A stretch of DNA of 64,000 nucleotides from NCBI GenBank assembly GCA_964247695.1, contig CAXTVI010000001.1, positions 1 to 64,000 of the forward strand, given 5' to 3'. Made by a program: the position numbers and the translations under genes. Source of the DNA: Lichenicoccus sp964247695. Its GTDB lineage: Bacteria > Pseudomonadota > Alphaproteobacteria > Acetobacterales > Acetobacteraceae. This document shows, piece by piece, positions 26,642 to 35,141 of this stretch. Under the pieces are notes generated by a model. It worked only from the letters and a program-made list of their open reading frames with translations, did not search any database and had not been told where the DNA came from. Positions within the stretch are counted from its first letter, which is position 1. Every line of letters starts with the position of its first letter.

Positions 26642-26793
26642 CGATGCACCTCGTCCTCTACACTAACGCAATGACTATGCTCACAAATGTGGAACATTCC
26701 GCGGCCGTGCCGCAGGCGCTGCTGCTTTAGCCCAGAGGCCGCCCCTGGGCCAGCCTCTTCCTGCCCGAACGCGGGCGTGCCGGCTTCAGATGC

Positions 26794-26819
26794 GCCCGGT
26801 GCTTCAGCCCGGTGCTTCA
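26794..26819. repeat. 13-bp tandem repeat at the dut stop codon
   Basis: GCCCGGTGCTTCA occurs twice in a row (26794-26806 and 26807-26819), and a shortened form GCCCGGTGCT follows at 26824-26833 within the coding end of dut. The second copy includes the dut stop codon (TCA on this strand). Probably replication slippage; no known function. Confidence 0.6.
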
Positions 26820-27275
26820 GATGTGCCCGGTGCTGCCGAAGCCGCCCGCGGCGCGCGCGGTGTCGTCCAGCGTATCGGTCTCCTGCCAGACCGCGCGCAG
26901 CACCGGAGCGAGCACCGCCTGGGCGATGCGCATGCCGCGCTCGACCACGAACGGCTCGCTGCCGGCGTTGAGCACGATGACGCCGACCTCGCCGCGATAG
27001 TCCTCGTCGATGGTGCCGGGACTGTTCGGCAGCACGATGCCGTGGCGCAGCGCCAGGCCCGAGCGCGGCCGGATCTGCAGCTCGTGTCCCGGCGGCAACG
27101 CGACCGCGAGCCCGGTCGGGATCAGCGCCCGGCCGCCGGGCTGGATCGTGACCGCGTCCCCGACAGCGGCGAGCAGGTCCATCCCGGCGGCGCCGGCGGT
27201 GGCATAGGTGGGCAGCTCCAGGCCAGCGCCATGCGGCAGCCGCCGGACCAGGATCTCGCGTGTCGGTGCGGTCAT
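26817..27275 (-). CDS. dut: dUTP diphosphatase
   Basis: 152 residues, the usual size of the trimeric dUTPase. The five motifs are present: AGMDLLAA, PRSGLALRHGI, NSPGTIDEDYRGEV, RMRIAQ-like RGMRIAQAVLAPV, and the C-terminal P-loop-like GGFGSTGH. It hydrolyses dUTP to dUMP and PPi, which limits uracil in DNA and feeds thymidylate synthesis. The ATG at 27275 overlaps the coaBC stop by four bases, so it is translationally coupled as the last gene of ubiE-coaBC-dut. Confidence 0.97.
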   Translation of the reverse strand: MTAPTREILVRRLPHGAGLELPTYATAGAAGMDLLAAVGDAVTIQPGGRALIPTGLAVALPPGHELQIRPRSGLALRHGIVLPNSPGTIDEDYRGEVGVIVLNAGSEPFVVERGMRIAQAVLAPVLRAVWQETDTLDDTARAAGGFGSTGHI

Positions 27276-28537
27276 GCGGGCAGCTCCGGTGTCGGGTGTC
27301 GGTCGAGGCTCGGCTCGAACGCCGATGCGATGCGATCCGCCAGACGCTGCGCCACCGCCGCCTTGGGCAGCAGCGGCCAGTGCTCGACGGCCTCGCCCGC
27401 GATCAGGTGGATCTGGTTCTCGTCGCCGCCCATGATGCCGGTCGGTGCCGAGACATCGTTGGCCACGATCCAGTCGCAGCCCTTGCGCTGCCGCTTGGCG
27501 CTGGCCTGGGCCACGACATCCTCGGTCTCGGCCGCAAACCCGATGACCAGGCGCGGCCGCAGCGGACCAGGCTGCGACAGCGATGCAAGGATGTCGGGGT
27601 TCTGCACAAGCCCGAAGCTGGGCGGCGCTTCGCCGCGGCGCTTCTTGAGCTTCGCGGATGCGACGGCCTCGACGCGCCAGTCCCCGACCGCGGCCGCAAG
27701 CACCGCGATATCGGCGGGCAGGGCGGCTTCGCAGGCCGCGAGCATCTCGCATGCCGTCTGCACCATAACCCGTTGCACGGTGCCGTCCGGAGCCGCGAGC
27801 GCCACCGGCCCGCTGACCAGCGTGACGCGGGCGCCGAGCGCTGCCAGGGCCCGCGCCACCGCATAGCCCTGCTTGCCGCTCGACTGGTTGGCGATGTAGC
27901 GCACCGGATCGATCGGCTCGTGCGTCGGGCCCGCGGTCACCAGCGCATGGCGGCCGGCGAGCGGCAGGGCCGTGGGGGACAGCAGTCTCGCGATCGCAGC
28001 CAGGATCGCCGGCGGCTCCACGAGCCTGCCAAAGCCGTACTCGTTGCAGGCCATCACGCCCTCGTCGGGGCCGACCACGTGGATGCCGCGCGCGCGCAGG
28101 AGCGCGATGTTCGCCCGCGTCGCGGCATGCTCCCACATGCGCACGTTCATCGCCGGCGCCACCAGCACCGGCGTGTCGGTGGCGAGCAGGATGGTGGTGG
28201 CGAGGTCGTGCGACAGGCCCGCCGCCATGCCGGCGAGGAGGTTGGCGGAGGCCGGGCAGACCACGATCAGGTCGGCCGAGCGGGACAGCGCGATGTGCCC
28301 CATCTCGCTCTCCTCGGTCAGCGAGAACAGCGCGCCATGCACGGCCTCGCCGGTCAGCGCCTGCAGGCTGAGCGGGGTGACGAACTGCGCGCCGCCCGCG
28401 GTCAGCACGCAGGAGACGGCGCAGCCCTGCCCGGTCAGCAGCCGGATCAGCTCGAGCGCCTTGTAGGCCGCGATGCCGCCGCTGACGATCAGCAGGACGC
28501 GACGGCCGGCCAGGTCCTGGTGCGTCTGGCCGGTCAT
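27272..28537 (-). CDS. coaBC: Bifunctional phosphopantothenoylcysteine decarboxylase / phosphopantothenate-cysteine ligase
   Basis: 421 residues. The N-terminal CoaC flavoprotein half begins VLLIVSGGIAAYKALELIR and has the catalytic His within SEMGHIALSR and the PAMNVRMWEH motif. The CoaB half starts LVTAGPTHEPIDPVRYIAN, with NQSSGKQGYAVA and later KLKKR. The protein makes 4'-phosphopantetheine in two steps of coenzyme A synthesis. The start ATG at 28537 lies 2 bases after the ubiE stop; upstream extensions are not coding. In many Alphaproteobacteria ubiB lies between ubiE and coaBC; it is missing here. Confidence 0.96.
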   Translation of the reverse strand: MTGQTHQDLAGRRVLLIVSGGIAAYKALELIRLLTGQGCAVSCVLTAGGAQFVTPLSLQALTGEAVHGALFSLTEESEMGHIALSRSADLIVVCPASANLLAGMAAGLSHDLATTILLATDTPVLVAPAMNVRMWEHAATRANIALLRARGIHVVGPDEGVMACNEYGFGRLVEPPAILAAIARLLSPTALPLAGRHALVTAGPTHEPIDPVRYIANQSSGKQGYAVARALAALGARVTLVSGPVALAAPDGTVQRVMVQTACEMLAACEAALPADIAVLAAAVGDWRVEAVASAKLKKRRGEAPPSFGLVQNPDILASLSQPGPLRPRLVIGFAAETEDVVAQASAKRQRKGCDWIVANDVSAPTGIMGGDENQIHLIAGEAVEHWPLLPKAAVAQRLADRIASAFEPSLDRHPTPELPA

Positions 28538-28539
28538 GC

Positions 28540-29310
28540 TCAGAGGCGCCAGCCGGAATGGATCGCCGCGATGCCGCCCGACAGGTTGCGCACGCCGACA
28601 CGGCCGAACCCGGCCTGGCGGAGCATGCCGGCAAGGCGCTCCTGGTCGGGAAAGGTGCGGATGCTCTCGGCAAGGTACTGGTAGCTCGCCGCATCGCCCG
28701 CGATCATGCTGCCCAGGCGCGGCAGCACCCGGAACGACCAGGCGTCGTAGAGCGGCATGAGTGCGGCCACCTGCACGCGCGAGAACTCCAGGCACAGGAA
28801 ACGGCCGCCCGGGCGCAGCACCCGGCGCGCCTCGGCAAGCACGGCCTCCTTGTCAGTGCAGTTACGCAGTCCGAAGGCGATCGACACCCGCTCGACGCTG
28901 CGATCGGGCAGCGGCAGGCGCTCGGCGTCGGCCACCACGAAGTCGAGTCCCGCCACCAGTCCCGCCGCCAGCGAGCGCTCGCGGCCGACGCCGAGCATGC
29001 TCTCGTTGATGTCGGACAGGATCGCGGGGCCGCCGCCGGCCCGCCGCCAGCCGAAGCTGATATCGCCGGTGCCCCCGGCCAGGTCGAGCAGGGAGAGGTG
29101 CGGGCGCGGGCCGAGGGCGGCTACGAAGATGCGCTTCCAGGCGCGGTGGATGCCGAGCGACATCAGGTCGTTCATCAGGTCGTACCTTGGCGCCACGCTG
29201 TCGAACACCGCGCGCACCATCGGCTTCTTGGCGTCGCGCGGCACGCTCTGGTAGCCGAAGTCGGCGCTGGCCGTGGGGGATACGGGCTGGCTGTCGATGT
29301 TGTCGCTCAT
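28540..29310 (-). CDS. ubiE: Ubiquinone/menaquinone biosynthesis C-methyltransferase
   Basis: 256 residues. UbiE signature VAPRYDLMNDLMSLGIHRAWK near residue 42, SAM-binding LLDLAGGTGDISF, and FGLRNCTDKEAVLAEARRVL. It methylates a ring carbon of the benzoquinol intermediate in ubiquinone synthesis, at the cytoplasmic face of the membrane. Divergent from mutM with only 29 bases between start codons, so the promoters must overlap or lie inside the genes. First gene of ubiE-coaBC-dut. Confidence 0.96.
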   Translation of the reverse strand: MSDNIDSQPVSPTASADFGYQSVPRDAKKPMVRAVFDSVAPRYDLMNDLMSLGIHRAWKRIFVAALGPRPHLSLLDLAGGTGDISFGWRRAGGGPAILSDINESMLGVGRERSLAAGLVAGLDFVVADAERLPLPDRSVERVSIAFGLRNCTDKEAVLAEARRVLRPGGRFLCLEFSRVQVAALMPLYDAWSFRVLPRLGSMIAGDAASYQYLAESIRTFPDQERLAGMLRQAGFGRVGVRNLSGGIAAIHSGWRL

Positions 29311-29339
29311 GGGACGCAGGTATAGCGTGCCGTCCCTGC

Positions 29340-30188
29340 ATGCCGGAACTGCCTGAAGTCGAGACCGTGATGCGCGGCATGCGCGCGCATCTTGAGGGTC
29401 ATAAGATCGTGCGCGCCGAGATGCGCCGCGCGGACCTGCGCTGGGCGATGCCGCCGGACCTGGCCGAGCGCCTGCGCGGCGCGCGGGTCGAGGGCTTCGC
29501 GCGACGCGGCAAGTACATCCTTATGCGGCTCGCGGGCGGCGTCACCATGCTGCTGCATCTGGGCATGTCCGGGCGGGTTAACCTGTCCCGGCTCGACCCG
29601 GCGGTGCCGGTGAAGGTAACCCTGCACGAGCACCTGGTGATCGAGAGCGAGGAAGGCTGCCGGTTCGGCCTGGTGGATCCGCGACGGTTCGGGTTCGTCG
29701 ACCTGATGCCGACTTCGGACGAGGCCGCGCACCGCCTGCTCGCGGATCTCGGGCCGGAACCGCTGGAGGCCGCCTTCGATGCGCCGATCCTGGCGGCCGC
29801 GCTACACGGGCGGCGGACGCCGCTGAAGGCGGCGCTGCTCGACCAGCGCATCGTGGCGGGCCTGGGCAACATCTATGTCTGCGAGGCGCTGTTCCGGGCG
29901 CGGCTGTCGCCCGAGCGCGGGAGTGCTACGGTCCGGTTGCCGGCGATCCGGCGCCTGGTGCAGGCGATCAGGGCGGTGCTGACCGAGGCGATCGCGGCCG
30001 GCGGCTCGAGCCTGCGCGACTATGTGCAGCCGGACGGTGGCCTGGGCTATTTCCAGCACGCCTGGAAGGTCTATGGCCGCGCCGGCGAGGCCTGCCCGGA
30101 CTGTCCCGGCGCCCCCCGCTGCATGGGCATCAGCCGTATCGTACAGTCTGGCCGCAGCAGCTTCTTCTGCGCCCGCCTGCAGCGTTGA
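29340..30188 (+). CDS. mutM: Formamidopyrimidine-DNA glycosylase
   Basis: 282 residues. Mature N-terminus PELPEVET (catalytic Pro2/Glu3), then MLLHLGMSGR with the Lys-containing segment downstream, and the H2TH region VAGLGNIYVCEALFRA. It excises 8-oxoguanine and formamidopyrimidines. The C-terminal zinc finger is unusual: CPDC is present, but the second half reads GRSSFFCARLQR, with Leu where the last Cys of CxxC is expected. An extra Cys in APRCMG could compensate. The ATG at 29340 is fixed by the required Pro2. Confidence 0.95.
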   Translation: MPELPEVETVMRGMRAHLEGHKIVRAEMRRADLRWAMPPDLAERLRGARVEGFARRGKYILMRLAGGVTMLLHLGMSGRVNLSRLDPAVPVKVTLHEHLVIESEEGCRFGLVDPRRFGFVDLMPTSDEAAHRLLADLGPEPLEAAFDAPILAAALHGRRTPLKAALLDQRIVAGLGNIYVCEALFRARLSPERGSATVRLPAIRRLVQAIRAVLTEAIAAGGSSLRDYVQPDGGLGYFQHAWKVYGRAGEACPDCPGAPRCMGISRIVQSGRSSFFCARLQR

Positions 30189-30338
30189 GCTTCTCCTGCA
30201 AGCACCCGCGGCGCCGGGCAGGGGCCATCTTGACTTTGCGACAGCGCGTGCTCTAGAACCCGCTCCCTTGTCGGGTGTCGGCCGCAACAGGCGGCGCCGC
30301 CTGCGTTGCACGTTTCAAGACTGGTTGAACAGAGATCC

Positions 30339-30608
30339 ATGGCGAACACCGCATCGGCGCGCAAGCGCATCCGGCAGACCGAAGTCCGCACCGCGCGCAA
30401 TGTCGCGCGTCGCTCTCGCGTCCGGACCTTCGTGAAGAAGGTCGAGACCGCGATCGCGAGCGGAGACAAGGCGTTGGCGGTGAGCGCCCTGCGTGCGGCG
30501 CAGCCCGAGATGCAGCGCTCCGTCGGAAAGGGGATCGCGCATGCGAATACGGTCGCGCGCAAGATCTCGCGCCTCTCGGCCCGTATCAAGGCGATCTCGG
30601 CCTCCTAA
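30339..30608 (+). CDS. rpsT: 30S ribosomal protein S20
   Basis: 89 residues, highly basic, mostly helical: MANTASARKRIRQTEVRTAR at the start and GIAHANTVARKISRLSARIK at the end. Binds 16S rRNA directly during early assembly. I chose the ATG at 30339, the canonical S20 start; the open frame extends 33 bases further upstream. Placement just before dnaA is common in Alphaproteobacteria. Followed by a strong terminator. Confidence 0.97.
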   Translation: MANTASARKRIRQTEVRTARNVARRSRVRTFVKKVETAIASGDKALAVSALRAAQPEMQRSVGKGIAHANTVARKISRLSARIKAISAS

Positions 30609-31056
30609 CAAGGACTCACTTCGGTCTGGCGTAGCACGCGCCAATCGTACTGGTGCGACAAGATCGACGGCCGCGCTGCATTGCGCGGCCGTTTTTCTTT
30701 TTCGACATCACGGCAGCGCATACGACGTTTTATTGAGAATCGACGATTGTCGTCAGACAGAATGTTCCTCATTTGTTTCGTCCAAATATCCGGCTCGTTA
30801 CTTGACAGGTGCTCATTTTTGTCTTGTCGCCCGTCGGGCTAGATTCCCGTTGCGACGCTCGTCGCCGCTGTCTTACTGTCCGGCACGGTCGCAACCCTGA
30901 CCGCAAAATGTAACAGACGACGTTCCCCTTCCGGTTAGCGCTTTGTCACCCTGCAGCTGCGGGGGCTGTTTCGGCGTCCGGGACGGGAAGAGTTCGTCGC
31001 GTCGGCTGGCGCGCCGTGGGGCATACGCCCGGCGAGCAGGTGGGACGGCGAGTGTG
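30609..31056. other. rpsT-dnaA intergenic region
   Basis: About 450 bases. The first part holds the rpsT terminator. The rest, to about 30900, is noticeably more AT-rich than the flanks and should contain the dnaA promoter; TTGACA at 30802-30807 is the best -35 candidate, without a convincing -10. I see no copy of the DnaA box TTATNCACA on either strand, so it does not look like oriC. A weak open frame from 30943 joins dnaA, but codons 1-38 show no DnaA similarity. Confidence 0.5.
30667..30700 (+). terminator. Rho-independent terminator after rpsT
   Basis: Ten-base-pair stem (ACGGCCGCGC at 30667-30676 with GCGCGGCCGT at 30683-30692), loop of six bases, then T-rich TTTTTCTTTTT. It separates rpsT from dnaA on the same strand. 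Confidence 0.92.
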
Positions 31057-32619
31057 ATGTCGGGAGCAGGTTTGGTGAGAGTGGATCAGCGCATAAAGGA
31101 GGTCGGGGCAGCCTCCGATCTTGCCGTTGACGTCGTCACCGACATCGATGCCGGCTCCGGCGAAAAGTCAGCGCGCGAGCCGGATGCGGGCGGCCATCCG
31201 CTCGAGGCCCAGTGGGGCAGGATACGCGCCCGCCTGCAGGTCGAGGTCGGTGAGGTCGAGTATCGCACCTGGCTGCGCCAGATCAGGCTGGGCGAGGTCG
31301 AGGCCGACGAGATCACCCTGCTGCTGCCGACACGGTTCCTGCGCGACTGGGTGCGTAGCCAGTACGGCGACCGGCTGAGTGCGCTGTGGCACGCCGAGGT
31401 TCCGCAGATACGCCGCGTGGAGCTGCAGCTTGCGGCGGAGGAGGCGCGCGACAGGCCGGCCACGGGCGCCGTCGCCGGTCATTCCGCCGCTGCCCAGGCC
31501 GGCGATGTGGCCATCGCGCCCGGCGCCGCCGCGAAGGCGAGTGGCGCGCATGTGCCGACGGCGGCCGGTGCCGAGCCCGGCAGCGCACGCGGCGAACTCG
31601 CGGCCCCGCTCGATCCGCGCTTCAGCTTCGACAGCTTCGTGGTCGGCAAGCCGAACGAGTTCGCGCATGCCTGCGCGCGCCGCGTGGCTGAGCGGCCGTC
31701 CAGTCCCGGCTTCAATCCGCTGTTCCTGTATGGCGGCGTCGGGCTCGGCAAGACCCACCTGATGCACGCGATCGGCCTGGAGCTGACGCGCGGCGGGCGG
31801 GTGTCGGTGGCCTACATGTCGGCCGAGAAGTTCATGTACCGCTTCATCGCCGCGATCCGCTCGCAGTCGACGATGGAGTTCAAGGAGCAGCTTCGCTCCG
31901 TCGACGTGCTGATGATCGACGACCTGCAGTTCCTGATCGGCAAGGACAACACGCAGGAGGAGTTCTTCCACACCTTCAACGCTCTGGTCGATGCCGGCAA
32001 GCAGATCGTGGTGAGTGCCGACAAGTCGCCGTCGGACCTGTCCGGGCTCGAGGACCGCCTGCGCACCCGTCTCGGCTGCGGCATGGTTGCAGACCTGCAT
32101 GCGACCACGTTCGAGCTGCGCATCTCGATCCTGGAAGCCAAGGCGGCGGCGTCCGGTGTTGCGGTGCCACCCAAGGTGCTCGAGTTCCTGGCGCACAAGA
32201 TCACCACCAACGTGCGCGAGCTCGAGGGCGCGCTGAACCGGCTGATCGCGCACGCCAACCTGTTCGGCCGGCCGGTGACGCTGGAAGCGACGCAGGAGGT
32301 GCTGCACGACATCCTCAAGGCGCATGACCGACGCGTCACCATCGAGGAGATCCAGCGCAAGGTCGCCGAGCACTGGAATATCAGGCTGACCGACATGTCC
32401 TCGGCGCGTCGCGCGCGGGCGGTGGCGCGGCCGCGGCAGGTGGCTATGTTCCTGGCCAAGCAGCTCACCAGCCGGTCGCTGCCCGAGATCGGCCGCAAGT
32501 TCGGCAACCGCGACCACACCACGGTGATGCACGCCGTCAGCCGGGTCGCCGAGCTGATGGAGCGCGACACCGCCTTTGCCGAGGATGTCGAGCTGCTCCG
32601 CCGCATGCTGGAGAGCTGA
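31057..32619 (+). CDS. dnaA: Chromosomal replication initiator protein DnaA
   Basis: About 520 residues. Domain I at about 50-130 (EVGEVEYRTWLRQIRL), then an Ala/Gly-rich linker (about 130-180). The AAA+ domain has Walker A YGGVGLGKTHLMHAIG, Walker B VLMIDDLQFLIGKDN and sensor region LSGLEDRLRTRLGCG. Domain IV has the DnaA-box-binding helix FGNRDHTTVMHAVSRV near the C-terminus. It opens oriC and loads the helicase. The start is uncertain: ATG at 31057 is used here, but GTG at 31075, 9 bases after a GGGAG, is a real alternative. Followed by dnaN, recF and gyrB. Confidence 0.96.
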   Translation: MSGAGLVRVDQRIKEVGAASDLAVDVVTDIDAGSGEKSAREPDAGGHPLEAQWGRIRARLQVEVGEVEYRTWLRQIRLGEVEADEITLLLPTRFLRDWVRSQYGDRLSALWHAEVPQIRRVELQLAAEEARDRPATGAVAGHSAAAQAGDVAIAPGAAAKASGAHVPTAAGAEPGSARGELAAPLDPRFSFDSFVVGKPNEFAHACARRVAERPSSPGFNPLFLYGGVGLGKTHLMHAIGLELTRGGRVSVAYMSAEKFMYRFIAAIRSQSTMEFKEQLRSVDVLMIDDLQFLIGKDNTQEEFFHTFNALVDAGKQIVVSADKSPSDLSGLEDRLRTRLGCGMVADLHATTFELRISILEAKAAASGVAVPPKVLEFLAHKITTNVRELEGALNRLIAHANLFGRPVTLEATQEVLHDILKAHDRRVTIEEIQRKVAEHWNIRLTDMSSARRARAVARPRQVAMFLAKQLTSRSLPEIGRKFGNRDHTTVMHAVSRVAELMERDTAFAEDVELLRRMLES

Positions 32620-32719
32620 GACCCCGGTTGGCCTCCGGGGTCGCCCCATTTGCGGGCCGGTGCGCTGCTGCTACGCTATCGCCCCGGATCGGTATCCGGC
32701 GCAAGAGGACCCGACCGAG

Positions 32720-33853
32720 ATGAAGCTGAAGGCCGACCGCGCGACGCTGCTGAAGGCGCTCGCCCATATCCAGAGCGTGGCCGAGAAGCGCAACACCATT
32801 CCGATCCTGGCCAACGTGATGATCGTGGTGAAGGAGGGCCGGCTCAGCCTGACCGCCACCGACATGGAAATCGCCGTCGTCGAGCAGATCGCCTCCGGGG
32901 CGGTGCGCGACGGCGCCACCACGGCGCCGGCGGCGGTGCTGTACGAGATCGTGCGCAAGCTGCCTGACGGTGCCGAGGTGGAGCTCGACCATTCCGGCGG
33001 CGACGCGCCGCTGGCACTTCGCGCCGGACGCTATGCGACCAGCCTGAACGTGCTCGCGGTCGATGATTTCCCCTCGATGACCACCGGCAGCCTGCCGCAT
33101 GCGTTCCATATCCCGGCGCCGGTGCTGCGCGGCCTGATCGACCGCACGCGGTTTGCGATCTCCACCGAGGAGACGCGCTACTACCTGAACGGCATCTACC
33201 TGCACGTGGCCGAGGCGGGCGCCGGCGAGGCGGGCCCGATGCTGCGCGCGGTGGCGACCGACGGGCACCGGCTGGCGCGCGTGCAGACCGAGTTGCCGGC
33301 CGGCGCTTCCGGCATGCCGGGCGTCATCGTGCCGCGCAAGACCATCAACGAGTTGCGCAAGCTGCTCGACGAGGCGGCCGACGATGTCGAGGTGGCGCTG
33401 TCCGAGACCCGCATCCAGTTCACCGTCGGCTCGGTGATGCTGACCAGCAAGCTGATCGACGGCACCTTTCCGGAGTACGAGCGGGTGATCCCGCGCGACA
33501 ACGACAAGATCCTGCGTGTCGGCAAGAAGGACTTCTCGGATGCGGTGGCGCGCGTGGCCGCGATCAGCCAGGAACGGTCACGCCCGGTCAAGCTGTCGAT
33601 CGACCGCAACCTGCTGATCCTGTCGGCGGCGAGCCCGGACCAGGGCACCGCCAAGGAGGAGCTCGACGAAGGCCGCGTCACCTACGATTCGACGCCGCTG
33701 GAGATCGGGTTCCAGGCGCGCTACCTCAACGACATTACCGACCAGATCGAGAAGGATGTCGAGTTCGCGTTCTCCGACAGCGCGGCGCCGACGGTGGTGC
33801 GCGATGTGGACAGCCCGTCCGCGTTGTACGTGCTGATGCCGATGCGGGTGTGA
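32720..33853 (+). CDS. dnaN: DNA polymerase III subunit beta (sliding clamp)
   Basis: 377 residues, starting MKLKADRATLLKALAHIQSV and ending with the clamp C-terminus YVLMPMRV. Three repeated clamp domains of about 120 residues are visible (motifs TIPILANVMI, YYLNGIYLHV, ATDGHRLARV). The dimeric ring tethers DNA polymerase III. The ATG at 32720 follows CGAGGACCC-type purines within a 100-base gap after dnaA. The open frame extends upstream but without similarity. The dnaA-dnaN-recF-gyrB order is ancestral. Confidence 0.97.
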   Translation: MKLKADRATLLKALAHIQSVAEKRNTIPILANVMIVVKEGRLSLTATDMEIAVVEQIASGAVRDGATTAPAAVLYEIVRKLPDGAEVELDHSGGDAPLALRAGRYATSLNVLAVDDFPSMTTGSLPHAFHIPAPVLRGLIDRTRFAISTEETRYYLNGIYLHVAEAGAGEAGPMLRAVATDGHRLARVQTELPAGASGMPGVIVPRKTINELRKLLDEAADDVEVALSETRIQFTVGSVMLTSKLIDGTFPEYERVIPRDNDKILRVGKKDFSDAVARVAAISQERSRPVKLSIDRNLLILSAASPDQGTAKEELDEGRVTYDSTPLEIGFQARYLNDITDQIEKDVEFAFSDSAAPTVVRDVDSPSALYVLMPMRV

Positions 33854-33902
33854 ATCGACCCTGAAGCCCGGCCGCGCCGCAATCCCTCCCAACGGCGGCA
33901 CC

Positions 33903-35099
33903 ATGCTCAGCCTGTCGCGGCTGACGCTCACCGACTACCGGAACTACCAGCACCTGGTCTGGCGCCCGTCCCGTGCCGGAGCCGACGGGCGGATCAGCGT
34001 GCTCACCGGGCCGAACGGGAGCGGCAAGACCAACCTGCTGGAAGCCCTGTCGCTGCTGGTTCCCGGGCGCGGGTTGCGGGGCGCGCGGCTGGCCGATCTG
34101 CCACGTCAGGGCAGCGCGAGCTGGGCCGTGGCGGCGCGGCTCGCGCAGGCCGGCGAAGGGTTCGAGATCGGGACCGGCATCGCCTCCGACGGTGCGGGAC
34201 AGGCTTCCGGCAGCGGACGGCGGGTGTTCCTCCTCGATGGCGAGCCGGCGCGCAACCGTGGCGCCGTCGCCGAGCGGCTATGCGCGGTCTGGCTGACGCC
34301 GCAGATGGACCGGCTGTTCATCGAGGGGCCGTCCGGGCGTCGCCGGTTCCTCGACCGGCTGGTGCTGGCGCTGGAGCCCGAGCATGCGCGCGAGGTGGCG
34401 GCGCATGACGAGGCCGTGCAGGGGCGCAACCGGCTGCTGCAGAACCCGCGTAGCGACCCGGCCTGGCTCTCCGCGCAGGAGCACTCGATCGCGCGCCATG
34501 CGGTTGCGGTCTGTGCCGCGCGGCGCAGCCTCGCCCTCCGGCTGAATGCGGCCGGGGATGGCGAGGAGCCGGCGCGCGGCTTCCCTGCCGCCAGCCTGGC
34601 GCTGGACTGCGCCATCACCGCGCAGCTCGAGCTGCATCCGGCGCTCGTCGTCGAGGACTGGCTGCGCGAGCAGCTCCGCGGGCGCCGGGGCGCCGACGCC
34701 GCGGCGGGAGGCGCCTCGCTGGGGGCGCACCGGGCCGACCTGCTCCTGAGTGACCGCGAGACCGGCAGTCCGGCGTCGCTGGGCAGCACCGGTCAGCAGA
34801 AGGCCCTGCTGATCGGCATCGTGCTGGCGCATGCGATGCTGATCGCGTCCGTGCGGGGCGAGGCGCCGCTGCTGCTGCTGGACGAGCCGCTGGTGCATCT
34901 CGACCAGGCCCGGCGCGAGGCGCTGTTCGCGGCCCTGGTGTCGCTGCCGGCGCCGGCGCTGCTGACCGGCACCGATCCGGAACCGTTCGCGAGCCTGCAG
35001 GGACGGGCCGGGTTCTGGCGTGCCGGAGCGGGAAAACTGCTGCCGGACTCGGCTTTCGCCGATGTGCGTTCTGGTCCGGCCGGTGCAGCGCGCGTATAG
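33903..35099 (+). CDS. recF: DNA replication and repair protein RecF
   Basis: 398 residues. Begins LSRLTLTDYRNYQHLVW. Walker A is TGPNGSGKTNLLEALSLL (about 37-54), and the SMC-like signature/Walker B region near the C-terminus includes LGAHRADLLL and LLLLDEPLVHLDQARR. RecF loads RecA at gaps with RecO and RecR. The ATG at 33903 is the first codon of the conserved N-terminus. Lies between dnaN and gyrB, as expected. Confidence 0.95.
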   Translation: MLSLSRLTLTDYRNYQHLVWRPSRAGADGRISVLTGPNGSGKTNLLEALSLLVPGRGLRGARLADLPRQGSASWAVAARLAQAGEGFEIGTGIASDGAGQASGSGRRVFLLDGEPARNRGAVAERLCAVWLTPQMDRLFIEGPSGRRRFLDRLVLALEPEHAREVAAHDEAVQGRNRLLQNPRSDPAWLSAQEHSIARHAVAVCAARRSLALRLNAAGDGEEPARGFPAASLALDCAITAQLELHPALVVEDWLREQLRGRRGADAAAGGASLGAHRADLLLSDRETGSPASLGSTGQQKALLIGIVLAHAMLIASVRGEAPLLLLDEPLVHLDQARREALFAALVSLPAPALLTGTDPEPFASLQGRAGFWRAGAGKLLPDSAFADVRSGPAGAARV

Positions 35100-35141
35100 T
35101 CTAGAGACACCAAGAACAGCATCACGGAGCGACTAGCCGGC

